A stretch of DNA of 31,051 bases, taken from assembly GCA_964434955.1 (NCBI GenBank), contig CAYSXI010000041.1, forward strand, positions 1 to 31,051, written 5' to 3'. Made by a program: the position numbers and the translations under genes. Numbering within the stretch: the stretch's first letter is position 1; each line of letters begins with the position of its first letter. The stretch is from JANQLU01 sp964434955. GTDB taxonomy: Bacteria; Planctomycetota; Planctomycetia; Pirellulales; Pirellulaceae. The notes under the pieces were generated by a model. The model was not told where the DNA came from and did no database searches. It worked only from the letters and a program-made list of their open reading frames with translations. This document shows positions 22,578 to 31,051 of this stretch, one piece after another.

Positions 22578-25517
22578 CTACTTGAGTCTTCGAGCCTTTG
22601 AGATTCCGGAACGCTCTTTCAAACGGCGGCGAACGAATACGATCAAACCAACGAGCAAAGGCGGAATCGCCGGATAGGTAACGGCGGCCAATTTGTACTG
22701 ATTTTGCGCATCCTGAATTCGAGTTTCCGATTCAAGATAAAACTCGCGGCGAGTCTCCAAAATCTCTTCCTGCAGCGCTTGAAGTTGATTTTGAATTCGC
22801 GTCGCATTTTCCCGTTGAATCTGCTCAACCAGGTTTTTCTTTTGACGAAGCACTCCCGTATCGATGGTCTTGTTCTGCTTCTGATCTTCTTCCATTTTTC
22901 GAATTTCATTTTTGATGGCCGAAGTCGTCAGTTCCACTTCGTCAATCAATTGTCGGCGAGTCTTGGCAAAGTCTTTGTCCAACTCACTGGCTTGTTCATC
23001 GAAATCGTCCCAGGCGTCTTTCGTCAGTGCCCCGATTCGGGCCAAAGTTGAATGCCGAATCTTGCGGTTTCGAATGTCGAAATAAAACGTTTCGCCCGCC
23101 AGGGAGTCAATGATATTCATTCCAAACTGAATATTTTCCATTTGCAGTTTTTCACCGCTTTGGCTTGGCCGGTTTCGAGTGTTCACGAAGTTGTTATGGA
23201 TAAAGTCGATATCCGAAACATAGACAACATTGATTTCGCTGCCGGCCTTGTTCTTGCCGGAGATCCTCGCCGCAAGCATGCGTTCCTTCTGCCGGTTCGG
23301 CGATTTGTCAATCTGACGCGTCGGGACCCAAAGCCAGGACTCCGCCGCCGAATTCACGAGATTCACAATCTCCAAAGTCGAATTTGGCTGCGCGTTGATC
23401 GAAGCCGGCTTCATGAACATCACTTCGTTGATACTTTGAGTGATCTCATCCTCCGGCGAGAAGCGGTCCACGGAAATGGTGTCTTTGACCAGAACATATT
23501 CATCCCGTTCAAAAATGTCAGAACGGTAATCGTTGGGAACATCCGATACCACGCTTGCCGGAACAAACTGATCTTCCGGCTCGCCGTTCGCCGTTCTTTT
23601 TACCGGGATCACACTCCCCTGGGTCGAAATTTCCAGAACGTTGTACAACCGGTCGATATCGGCCACATCACGCGGATTGCTGCCGCGACGTCCAAGAAAC
23701 CGCCCCATGGCGGTGCCGAAAATGTAAGGCTGCGGCGTCGAGTTTTGATTGGGGATGAATTTGTAGAGAAATGGATCCGGGTCCTCGAAGATTGCGGTTG
23801 GCTGACCGGTTTGAACCGCGGCAACCAGATTGTCCAGCTCCGCCTGAGACATCTTTGAGGGCTGGATGACAAGCAGCACGTCGTAACGGCGTTTGCGATC
23901 CGTCGACGATACACTCTCACCATCGTCCATCCACATTTCGATGGGCGAAGTGGCATCGACCATCTCAACGTTGTACTGCTTCTTGATCTCATCAATGAAC
24001 AGCATCCGTGGAATCGTGATGGTTCGGTTACCGGCTCGAAGGCGTTCACCAAAAGGCATCACGTCGGTGGAAACCACGCCGATCGTTTTGCGGCGATCCT
24101 GTTTCAGCGTATTGATCGAACGCAACAATTCGTATTCAACCGCATTGCCATAATCGAAGAATGGAATCACGATCCGGTCCAAACCGCTCGTGAACGCAGC
24201 ACCAAGAATCACATTTTCGGTTCGCTGCGAACCACGGGCCATCACTTGAACCGGAACGGGCCGAATTCCAAAACGCTTTTGGGCTCGACTTGCCTCTTTG
24301 CCAACGGGTGAAATTCCCGTCACCAGATTGACCTTGATCTTGGATCCGCCGAGGGCGTCGAATTCCCGCAAGCGGTTGATCAAATTGTATTTGGTTTGAA
24401 CGTAATCGGTTGGGATGTTATCGCTAATGAAACAATCAATGGTGATTTGATCTTCCAATGCCGGGTTGGACGCGTCGGTCAATTGATCGCGCGTCTCACT
24501 TGCCAGGGTACTGACCTGTTCGGCCGAGACGTCCAGTCGCAATCGGTTGAGCGGACTATATTGTGCCACCAACACGGAAGTGATCGCGATGACAACAAAC
24601 AGGGCCGTACGAATCACGTAGTGGCCCAGCAAGTTGGATCCGTCCTTGCCGCCCATCCAGTGACGCCGGCCAATCAGAACCAGGCTGAGATAAACACCAA
24701 GCATCACGATGCCCATGAAATAGATCACCGAAGCAATGGCAATCAGCCCACGTCCGAAGGGCTCAAAACGCTGCAGCAGGCTCCAGTCATAAAGCACACT
24801 GACGGCCTTGGAATTGGAAACGATTACGTCCGCATTGGAGAAAAACGCAAGCGGAGCATTGAATGCCGCCCCAAAGATAAATCCAATCGTCAAGTTGTTG
24901 GTCAAGAAGGAAGCGACCATCCCGATGGCCAGCATCGCGATTCCGATGAACCAATATCCAAGGTAGGTCGAGAACAACAGTCCGGTATCTAGCTGCCCAC
25001 CCGTCATCGCGATCAAAACGGCATAATTGGACAGCTGAGAAAACAAGAGAGAAACGGTAAACACCAGGACTGCCGCAAAGTATTTGCCAATCACGATATC
25101 AAAGTCTCTGGCTGGGAACGTCAGCAGTAGCTCGTCCGTTCCCTGGCGGCGCTCTTCTGCCCAAATGCTCATCGTGATCGCGGGAATGAACACGAGCATG
25201 ATGTAGGGAAGAAATTTGTTGAGCTGATCAAAATTCGCAAGGTTGGCGGTAAAAAACTCGTGTGGCCAAAACGCAGCAAACGCCGTCAAAAGCACGAAGA
25301 GGCACAAGAACACGTAGCCGGTTGGATTCGAAAAGTAGCCGACAAAGTTTCGCTTCATTACCGCGAATGCCGCGGAGCGGTACATGCCCAAAGGAAGCAT
25401 GACCAGAACGAGGACGGCAACGAACAACATATCGATGCCGATCATCAGTGCGAATTCGACAAGCTGTAGGACGAGCGCATCGTCCTGTCCCGTCTGTGTT
25501 TCTGTTTGACCAATCAT
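22578..25517 (-). CDS. GldF-GldG fusion: ABC-2 permease with ABC_transp_aux domain
   Basis: 979 residues. About the first 320 form an ABC-2 permease with seven or so helices and the family motif IWAEERRQGTDELLLTFPA in the first cytoplasmic loop. An extra N-terminal helix (about 24-48) precedes the usual start near SAAFAVMKRNFVGYF. From about 330, an outside GldG-like domain follows (RLDVSAEQVSTLA, FISDNIPTDY, GVVSTDVMPFG, VLLVIQPSKMSQAELDNL, AIFEDPDPF). A coiled coil (about 835-935) and a last helix (about 945-965) end the protein. In gliding bacteroidetes GldF and GldG are separate; here they are one chain, a form also known from non-gliding bacteria. It starts two bases after the ATPase stop. 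Confidence 0.92.
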   Translation of the reverse strand: MIGQTETQTGQDDALVLQLVEFALMIGIDMLFVAVLVLVMLPLGMYRSAAFAVMKRNFVGYFSNPTGYVFLCLFVLLTAFAAFWPHEFFTANLANFDQLNKFLPYIMLVFIPAITMSIWAEERRQGTDELLLTFPARDFDIVIGKYFAAVLVFTVSLLFSQLSNYAVLIAMTGGQLDTGLLFSTYLGYWFIGIAMLAIGMVASFLTNNLTIGFIFGAAFNAPLAFFSNADVIVSNSKAVSVLYDWSLLQRFEPFGRGLIAIASVIYFMGIVMLGVYLSLVLIGRRHWMGGKDGSNLLGHYVIRTALFVVIAITSVLVAQYSPLNRLRLDVSAEQVSTLASETRDQLTDASNPALEDQITIDCFISDNIPTDYVQTKYNLINRLREFDALGGSKIKVNLVTGISPVGKEASRAQKRFGIRPVPVQVMARGSQRTENVILGAAFTSGLDRIVIPFFDYGNAVEYELLRSINTLKQDRRKTIGVVSTDVMPFGERLRAGNRTITIPRMLFIDEIKKQYNVEMVDATSPIEMWMDDGESVSSTDRKRRYDVLLVIQPSKMSQAELDNLVAAVQTGQPTAIFEDPDPFLYKFIPNQNSTPQPYIFGTAMGRFLGRRGSNPRDVADIDRLYNVLEISTQGSVIPVKRTANGEPEDQFVPASVVSDVPNDYRSDIFERDEYVLVKDTISVDRFSPEDEITQSINEVMFMKPASINAQPNSTLEIVNLVNSAAESWLWVPTRQIDKSPNRQKERMLAARISGKNKAGSEINVVYVSDIDFIHNNFVNTRNRPSQSGEKLQMENIQFGMNIIDSLAGETFYFDIRNRKIRHSTLARIGALTKDAWDDFDEQASELDKDFAKTRRQLIDEVELTTSAIKNEIRKMEEDQKQNKTIDTGVLRQKKNLVEQIQRENATRIQNQLQALQEEILETRREFYLESETRIQDAQNQYKLAAVTYPAIPPLLVGLIVFVRRRLKERSGISKARRLK

Positions 25518-25519
25518 GT

Positions 25520-26314
25520 CTATTCTTCTTCTCCTTCGCGGCCGTAACCCGTCAACTCACCAAAGACCGCATCGAGTCCCTTGTTCATCGGATCAAGATC
25601 TTCCAGCAAACCGTCATAAACTTTTCGACCTTCGTTGATCAGGATCACGCGGTCGGCCATGGCTTCGACTTCCTGCAAAATATGCGTCGACAGCAGGATC
25701 GTTTTTTCCTGCCCCAGTTTCTTCATGGTTTCACGAACACCCTGAATCTGGTTCGGGTCCAAGCCGGAAGTCGGTTCATCGAGAATCAAAACTTCGGGTT
25801 CGTGGATCAACGCCTGCGCCATACCAACCCGCTGCTTGTAACCTTTTGACAACTTTCCAATCGGCTTGTGAATAACACTGCCAAGACTGCAAAGGTCAAC
25901 GACATATTGAATCTGTTCGAGTTTCTTTTTCTTTTTCATCCCGCGGGCTTCGGCAACAAAGTCCAACAGGGAATAAGGAGTCATGTCAAAATAAAGCGGC
26001 CCCTTTTCCGGCAGGTACCCCAACCGCTGCGCCCCTTTAAGACGCTGAGACGACATATCGCATCCAGCAATCCGTGCGCGACCTTCCGAGGGTGATAGAT
26101 ACCCGGTGAGCATCTTCATCGTGGTGCTTTTCCCAGCCCCGTTGGGCCCAAGGAAAGCCACAACTTCGCCCTCGTATACTTTGAACGAGACGTCTCGGGT
26201 GGCCGCGAAAATGCCATAGAATTTGGAAAGCCGCTCCGCTTCGATCATCGGAACCCGCTTTTCCGAATTCCCTTTTTTGTCCGAATCGGAACTCTGTTTT
26301 TTGGTTTTGGACAT
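25520..26314 (-). CDS. ABC transporter ATP-binding protein (GldA-like)
   Basis: 264 residues with all ABC ATPase motifs: Walker A GPNGAGKST (56-64), signature LSKGYKQR (155-162), Walker B VLILDEPTSGLDP with D179 and E180, and the H-loop histidine STH (H211). A charged Lys/Ser-rich N-terminal extension of about 22 residues precedes the usual start MIEAERLSKFYG, and the C-terminus is short and acidic. It is the first gene of the cluster with the GldF-GldG fusion and the DUF4340 protein, so it powers that complex. The start at 26314 has no obvious ribosome site. Confidence 0.95.
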   Translation of the reverse strand: MSKTKKQSSDSDKKGNSEKRVPMIEAERLSKFYGIFAATRDVSFKVYEGEVVAFLGPNGAGKSTTMKMLTGYLSPSEGRARIAGCDMSSQRLKGAQRLGYLPEKGPLYFDMTPYSLLDFVAEARGMKKKKKLEQIQYVVDLCSLGSVIHKPIGKLSKGYKQRVGMAQALIHEPEVLILDEPTSGLDPNQIQGVRETMKKLGQEKTILLSTHILQEVEAMADRVILINEGRKVYDGLLEDLDPMNKGLDAVFGELTGYGREGEEE

Positions 26315-26730
26315 GGAGAACTGGATGGAAAGGAATTAGAACGCGAAGTCAACGTTTCTACGTCAGGCTGTTGGTAACTGGTTCGCCAACGAAAACGCGA
26401 GCGTCAAAGATTTGCCAGAAGAAGTATTTTAATCGGCGAAACCAATGTGGAAGGCCGGAATTCATCGCCTCACTTGCGCGATTTTGGGTTCGCGCCCGAT
26501 TCGGCCGTCATAATCGATTGTGCACTCAATTCGCCACCCATGAACGTGATAAAGTCGAGCGAATTCGGTGGCTGTGGCCTAAAAATATACCCTTGGTTAT
26601 CGGCGGGGCTCAAGGGCGTCAAGCACTTACGCGGTCTCTGGCCGAGACATTTTCGGCCGCGTCCAAGATTTGACGGGTTAAACGAGTGGCCCGTAACGCC
26701 CCCCGAGCTTCGTAAACGGGATACTTGCCC

Positions 26731-26790
26731 GAGCACATCTTGCCAGAGCACATCTTGCCAGAGCACATCTTGCCATAGCACATCCTGCCA
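26731..26790. repeat. Tandem repeat, 15-base unit, four copies
   Basis: Three identical units gagcacatcttgcca and one variant tagcacatcctgcca run head to tail, with a degraded half unit just before. The 15-base length keeps frame, so open frames on both strands read it as five-residue repeats (for example CQSTS on +, CSGKM on -). There is no sign that either is translated. Confidence 0.9.
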
Positions 26791-26865
26791 GGGAGTGTTA
26801 GCAGGAGTCCTATCGGGGAGACCAGCACGCCCCCCGTGTTAACGACTTGATCACCCACACCCATC

Positions 26866-26882
26866 GCAAAACCGCGTTTTGC
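26866..26882 (-). terminator. Possible terminator hairpin after the giant membrane protein gene
   Basis: A perfect 7-base stem, GCAAAAC (26866-26872) and GTTTTGC (26876-26882), with a 3-base loop lies 27 bases past the stop of the - strand gene. There is no U-run after it on that strand, so a terminator role is uncertain. It overlaps a copy of GCCTGAATCCG. Confidence 0.35.
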
Positions 26883-26908
26883 CTGAATCCGGGGAATCCA
26901 CGGGAAGT

Positions 26909-29900
26909 TTAACGACGCTTGGCGCGTTTCGAATCCGTCTGATTTCGGAATTTCTGGAAATTGTGATACTCCTCCGCGTATTCCGGTGGTGCCTTTAACA
27001 CGGAGCCGTCCTCGTTCAATCCCTTCACGGCATCGGATTTGACCTGATCCTTCAGCTTGATTCGTGGATCCTTCAAACCCAAGCTTCGAAGTTTGTCCGT
27101 GTAATCCTTTTGCGAATTGACGGGGTCGGAATTGGCATTCTGCTTCATTTTCTTCCAACGCTCGAGGAACTGGTTCATCTCTTCCTTGGTCCAGTTCATT
27201 TGCTTCAACATCTCGGGATCGGGATCCTGCTTTTGATTCTCCAAATACTCAAGCGCAAGGTCCGTAACTTCTTTCGTGTATTCCAGGTTGGCTCGTTGCT
27301 CTTCGGTCAATTGGTCTTCGGGAACCGGGTCGGCGTTGCTTTGATCCCCATTGCCCGAACGCTGGCCTGTGCCCGGTCGACGGTTCGCACTCTTGGCCCG
27401 ATTGTTCTTGTCGTTGTTTTGGTTTTCCGAATTGGGTTCGCCCTTCGATTCGGCTCCCGATTCATCCCCCTGTTTGGCGCTCTCTGATTTGGCTCCGTCT
27501 TTGTTCTCCGTCTTCTTACCTTTGCTGCCATTCTCGCCGGCTTTGCCTTTTTTGCTTCCATCACTTTTCTGAGCATTCGACTTCTTGCCGCCTTCATCTG
27601 ATTTCTTGGTGTCGGCGCCTTTCGAATCCGAAGCACTTTTGTCGCCAGATTTCGACTCTTTGGAATCGCCCTGCTTGCCGCCCTCTCCTTTTTTGGCGCT
27701 CCCGTCTTTTGAATTCCCTTTGTCGGAACCTTTCTTTTTCGATCCGTCCGACTTACCAGCGTCATCACTCTTACCGGCGCTGTCACTGTTCTTGTCGGAC
27801 GTCTCTTGAGAGTTCTTTTTGTTTTGCCCTTTTCCTTTGCCCTTGTCACCGTTTGTATCTTTGCCGGCAGGGTTTTTCGTGTCGCGATTCTTGTTATCGC
27901 CTTTTGAGTCGCTCTTCTTGTCGCCTCCACCCTTGTTTGACTTATCCGAGTCAGGATCCTTCGCGTTGCCTTTGTTAGGTTCCGCTTTGTCGGAACTCCC
28001 TTTGTCCTTCGAATTCATCTTGTCGGAATTCTTGCTATCCGATTTCTTGCTGTCGGTTCCTTTGTTTCCACCTTTGCCCTTCGTGTCACCCTTGCCTTTT
28101 TTGTCTCCGGCCTTATCGGAACCTTTTTTGTCGGCTCCTTTCTTGTCGGCTCCTTTGTTGCCGCCGGCCTTGTCATCTGAGCCTTTTTTGTCACCCGCTT
28201 TATCGGCGGATTTGTTGTCGCCTTTGCCAGATTTTCTGTCCGAATCTCCTTTTGATTCGGGCTTTTCTTCGGGGTTTGCGGAGTCCCCTTGATCGCTTCC
28301 ATTTTCGGTGGCGTTGTTATCTGGATTCCGATTTTGATTTTCGCGCTCTGCACGTTTCCGAAGTTGATCCAACTTTTCAAACTTCTCACCTTCGTGAGCA
28401 TTCTTTTCGAGCGGCTTGTCTTCCGGATTACCGTCGCCCTGGCTTGGCGAGTTCTCCCGGTTTTCAGCTGCTGAATCCTCGTTCTGATTGGAGCGATTTG
28501 GATTATCGCCAACCTCGTCCGTCGTTTTCTCGTCGGACTTGCTGCCTCCAGAATTTTTCTCGGCGGAGCCATTCTTTGAATCATCGCCGCCTTGCTGGGA
28601 CTTCTCGCCCTCTTCGGCGCCTTTTTGTTTCGAGTTACTATTGCCCTTCGTTTTGTTGTCGGACTTGGACTTTTTAGCTTCACCCTTCTTGTTTTTCTCA
28701 TCGGATTTCTTGCTGGACTTTCGATCGTTTTGCTTGTCTCCGGATTTACTTTGGTCGTTGCCGGTCTTCCCGTCGTCCCCCTTTTCGTCCGAATTCTTTT
28801 TGGATGAATTATCGTCCTTGTTTTCCGAACCTTTTCCGCCGTCCTTGTCCTTGGTGTCCGACTTGGAATCCTTGGAATCGGAATCATTCTGGCCATCTTT
28901 GGGCCGCTGATTGGAATCGTCGTTGTTCTGCTTTCCCGATTTCTCGTCGCCCGACTGGCTGTTTTTTGAATCCTTATTTTTCGATTTCGAATTCTTGTCC
29001 TTGGATTCAGGTTTATCATTCGGTTTGTTGTTTTGATTCTCGTCTTTGTTTCCGTCGGAATCATCATTCGGGTCCGAATCCGGATTTTCAGAATCGTCTC
29101 CCCCGTTTCCGCCATCCTCGTTGACCACGGGCGGCAAAATCTTGATCTCGTAATTTTTGGTTCGAGCCTGATTCGGATCGGGCAAACCGCTCATCGGCGA
29201 CATTCGATTGTCGAACGCCGTTGCAAAAACAACGACTTTGTCACCCGCCTTGAGACCGAACTTCTTGGGCAAAAATCGGAAGCTGCCGGTGACCCGACCA
29301 ATCCGATTCTGATCCCCTAATGGAAGTTTTTGGTTGACGAGATTCTTTCCGCCATGAACGACCGTGACTTCCATGGAACTGATCTTGAAGTCCGGATCCG
29401 AAGCCGCAACGATCAAAGGCAACACGCGGTTTTGCGGCTGCTCCGACTCCCGGCTTTCCGGATTGGTAATCTCAACCTCGGGAGTCAGGTCTGGAATGAC
29501 TTTGACGGGATAACGGGTTGGCTGTTCCGTTTGCTTGCCATCGAGCGCAATAAACTGGAGTCGATAATGCGTGAAGGCAGGTTCGACCTCAAGCTTGCCT
29601 TCCACTTTCTTCCGCCGCAGCCGGAGCACAAATTCTCCGGTGGCGTCACGATCATCGACCTCCATTTTTTGTTCTTCAACGATCGTAATATCATCAGGGT
29701 TCTCGGGATTTATCCGGAACAATTCGATCCACGCTCGCTCCATCGGCAAATTCGATAGCGCGTTGATTTTGACACGGGTGCCCTCAAGCCCTTCGATCTC
29801 GACTTTCTTTTCGAGTTTGATCGCGGGAAGTTCCGTGTACTTTGGCGGAGACAATTCGACCGATTCAACGGAAAGGGTCGGGCGCGGGCTGACTTTGATT

Positions 29901-30829
29901 TCGCAGGTGTTCGATCGGGTATCGCCCGCGACCACGTAATAATGCAGCGTCTGCTGGATTGACCCCTTGTCCGTCGTCAATCGCCCAAAGTATTTCCTTC
30001 CGGACGAATCGACCTCGAGGGGAAGTACCGCATCCTGAATCTCATCATTCGTGGATGAGTAGATCACCGTCGCCTGCTCCGACTCGGAAAGGCCTTTGAT
30101 CGTCGCGGAAATTTCAACCGTTTCACCAAAATAGATTTCAACATTTCCCGGCTCGACTCCCTGAATCCGGACTCGCGAAGGCGTTGAAATGTCGGCAAAA
30201 GGAGCCATCAAGCGTGCGATCGATTGGAATGGATCCTTGGGCGAAACCAACTTGTAGACTCCGGCAAACAAGATGATTCCAATCAGCACAAATCCGATTC
30301 GAATCAACTTGGTTCGGTCGACTGTATTCTCGACCGGCGTTTGCGAGATGTCCGTTGCCGCCCGATTCTGCAACATCTGCATCACGTTTTTGGAAAGCGG
30401 CTTGGAACCTGAATCGGCCCGCTCATTTCGCAAAGTCAAATAGTTCAGCAAGCTGTTTTTCAGTCCCGGCTGCGCATCTTCGATCATCTTCGCGGCGTAG
30501 ACGGGATTGATCTTCAAAATCAACAAGGGCAAGGTTTTCCAGATGGCATAGCCCAGGCATCCAAGCACGATCGCCACTAACGCGACCAGTCGGAACATGG
30601 GTGAGAAAGAAAGCAGCCAGGCGTCGATGACACAAAAGACGAGCAGCGACGCAAGGAAAATGGTCGCGGCCAGAGCCAGGTGCGTCGCGACTTCCACCCA
30701 ACGAACGTGGGCAGCAGCCTTTTGAACCTGGCCCGATACAAATTGATCGAGCTTCGCGATTTGGGCGTCTTTCTTGGCACTCGCGGAATTCGACTCCGGC
30801 GCCGTCGATGGAGTAACTTGGCTCGACAT
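26909..30829 (-). CDS. Giant membrane protein (DUF4175-like) with a long charged low-complexity region
   Basis: 1306 residues from the ATG at 30829, which has AGGA close upstream; a TTG six codons earlier is possible. Two helices near 40-65 and 71-98 and a third near 175-195 are followed by a beta-rich outside part to about 565 (VRIQGVEPGNVEIYFGETVEI, LSPPKYTELPAIKLE, AASDPDFKISSMEVTV), resembling the DUF4175-like proteins of planctomycetes. Residues about 570-1170 are almost only K, S, D, N, G, E and Q, with DKKG-A/S-type repeats. The last 135 residues are again ordered and helical (EEQRANLEYTKEVTDLALEYLENQ). Function is unknown; a surface or cell-envelope role is a guess. It is separated from the ABC cluster by 594 bases, so it is probably its own unit. 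Confidence 0.85.
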   Translation of the reverse strand: MSSQVTPSTAPESNSASAKKDAQIAKLDQFVSGQVQKAAAHVRWVEVATHLALAATIFLASLLVFCVIDAWLLSFSPMFRLVALVAIVLGCLGYAIWKTLPLLILKINPVYAAKMIEDAQPGLKNSLLNYLTLRNERADSGSKPLSKNVMQMLQNRAATDISQTPVENTVDRTKLIRIGFVLIGIILFAGVYKLVSPKDPFQSIARLMAPFADISTPSRVRIQGVEPGNVEIYFGETVEISATIKGLSESEQATVIYSSTNDEIQDAVLPLEVDSSGRKYFGRLTTDKGSIQQTLHYYVVAGDTRSNTCEIKVSPRPTLSVESVELSPPKYTELPAIKLEKKVEIEGLEGTRVKINALSNLPMERAWIELFRINPENPDDITIVEEQKMEVDDRDATGEFVLRLRRKKVEGKLEVEPAFTHYRLQFIALDGKQTEQPTRYPVKVIPDLTPEVEITNPESRESEQPQNRVLPLIVAASDPDFKISSMEVTVVHGGKNLVNQKLPLGDQNRIGRVTGSFRFLPKKFGLKAGDKVVVFATAFDNRMSPMSGLPDPNQARTKNYEIKILPPVVNEDGGNGGDDSENPDSDPNDDSDGNKDENQNNKPNDKPESKDKNSKSKNKDSKNSQSGDEKSGKQNNDDSNQRPKDGQNDSDSKDSKSDTKDKDGGKGSENKDDNSSKKNSDEKGDDGKTGNDQSKSGDKQNDRKSSKKSDEKNKKGEAKKSKSDNKTKGNSNSKQKGAEEGEKSQQGGDDSKNGSAEKNSGGSKSDEKTTDEVGDNPNRSNQNEDSAAENRENSPSQGDGNPEDKPLEKNAHEGEKFEKLDQLRKRAERENQNRNPDNNATENGSDQGDSANPEEKPESKGDSDRKSGKGDNKSADKAGDKKGSDDKAGGNKGADKKGADKKGSDKAGDKKGKGDTKGKGGNKGTDSKKSDSKNSDKMNSKDKGSSDKAEPNKGNAKDPDSDKSNKGGGDKKSDSKGDNKNRDTKNPAGKDTNGDKGKGKGQNKKNSQETSDKNSDSAGKSDDAGKSDGSKKKGSDKGNSKDGSAKKGEGGKQGDSKESKSGDKSASDSKGADTKKSDEGGKKSNAQKSDGSKKGKAGENGSKGKKTENKDGAKSESAKQGDESGAESKGEPNSENQNNDKNNRAKSANRRPGTGQRSGNGDQSNADPVPEDQLTEEQRANLEYTKEVTDLALEYLENQKQDPDPEMLKQMNWTKEEMNQFLERWKKMKQNANSDPVNSQKDYTDKLRSLGLKDPRIKLKDQVKSDAVKGLNEDGSVLKAPPEYAEEYHNFQKFRNQTDSKRAKRR
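27315..29130 (-). repeat. Coding low-complexity region of the giant membrane protein
   Basis: About 600 codons for K, S, D, N and G, written mostly with purine-rich AAG, GAC, GGC and AAC on the coding strand, so the + strand here is pyrimidine-rich. Imperfect short units such as GADKKGADKKGSDKAG recur. The opposite strand therefore shows long false open frames rich in L, P, S and F. Boundaries are approximate. Confidence 0.75.
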
Positions 30830-31008
30830 GAATCCTGGGGAAAACAAGCAATTGGACGTCTGTATTGTACCGAAATCGGCGATTCCCGCGCCGCGGCACC
30901 TGTTTAATTATAGACGCCCGAAAAGCGTTGCAGTTCCTCAGTTGGGAGCGTTCTTCGCTTGCAAATTCGTCAAATGCGTGACGATTGGGCGGATGAGCTG
31001 GAGACGAG

Positions 31009-31051
31009 ATGAATCAACGCCGCAAATCAGGCAAAAACAACGAATCCCACG
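31009..31051 (+). CDS. Start of a further gene, cut by the window end
   Basis: An ATG at 31009 with GGAG five bases upstream opens a frame of 14 codons to the right edge (MNQRRKSGKNNE...), basic and hydrophilic. It would diverge from the giant membrane protein gene, leaving 179 bases between the two starts for promoters. Nothing can be said of its function. Confidence 0.4.
   Translation, partial: MNQRRKSGKNNESH

Larger units (their letters stand above)
26315..26908. other. 594-base gene-free stretch with a tandem repeat and hairpins
   Basis: Overlapping open frames occur on both strands, but none has a domain, signal or ribosome site, and the + strand frame runs through the tandem repeat at 26731-26790. 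Small inverted repeats are seen at 26533-26538/26567-26572 (GCCACC/GGTGGC) and 26640-26645/26653-26658 (GGCCGA/TCGGCC). The promoter of the ABC cluster should lie near 26315-26450. The rest may be a decayed gene or a dispersed repeat. Confidence 0.6.

Noticed and set aside
26731..26790. CRISPR array
   Set aside because: Units are 15 bases with no spacers between them; this is a plain tandem repeat and no cas gene is present.
26315..26908. tRNA gene in the gene-free stretches
   Set aside because: No T-loop GTTCRA-type sequence with matching acceptor stems was seen here or in the other gaps.
26619..27158. 179-residue open frame on the - strand
   Set aside because: It runs in another frame through the end of the giant membrane protein gene and then the tandem repeat; probably a chance frame.
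27819..28292. Open frames on the + strand rich in Leu, Pro, Ser and Phe
   Set aside because: They are the reverse reading of the purine-rich low-complexity region of the giant membrane protein and have no signal, domain or ribosome site.

Overview
The window looks like chromosomal DNA of a planctomycete, probably close to the Pirellulaceae. This is inferred from gene content and style, not from a marker gene. The signs are balanced base composition by eye, several apparent TTG starts, multihaem cytochromes, a GldA/GldFG/DUF4340 transport cluster, a giant membrane protein with a lysine/serine/aspartate-rich middle, a lidless Hsp70, and short intergenic repeats. No rRNA, tRNA, phage, insertion sequence or CRISPR array was seen.

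Left end (1-1858, + strand): the tail of a PaaK-type CoA ligase, a class V PLP enzyme of the cysteine-desulfurase-like (VC1184) type, and a DUF971 protein. They are packed tightly enough to be one operon. A short tandem repeat follows, at the end of the next gene, which is on the opposite strand.

Centre-left (1945-11742): this is the most interesting part. A class III nucleotide cyclase with FHA-like and GAF domains (- strand) diverges from a + strand electron-transfer operon. That operon encodes a membrane-anchored FAD/NAD(P)H/[2Fe-2S] reductase, a tetrahaem cytochrome c, a fusion of two cyclic-nucleotide-binding domains to a four-cluster ferredoxin, a membrane protein with the two H-x13-H pairs of a di-haem cytochrome b, and a membrane-anchored decahaem cytochrome c. 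No molybdopterin or nitrite-reductase catalytic subunit is present. I infer that the cyclase product controls electron flow through this chain, so it may be a cyclic-nucleotide-gated respiratory or extracellular electron-transfer module. A small protein of unknown function follows.

Middle (11743-19922): an enoyl-CoA hydratase, a clear terminator, a sugar phosphate isomerase/epimerase and a site-2 protease lie on the - strand. A nearly 800-base gene-free stretch with hairpins comes next. Then come a lidless Hsp70 and a CorA-like membrane protein on the + strand, a pair of 91-92 base direct repeats, and a solitary astB on the - strand.

Right (19931-30829, all - strand): a small membrane protein with a GspG-like tail sits directly upstream of astB. 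Next is an ABC cluster (ATPase, then a GldF-GldG fusion, then a DUF4340 protein). A 594-base gene-free stretch with a 15-base tandem repeat follows, then a 1306-residue membrane protein with a roughly 600-residue charged low-complexity region. A new + strand gene probably begins at 31009 and leaves the window.
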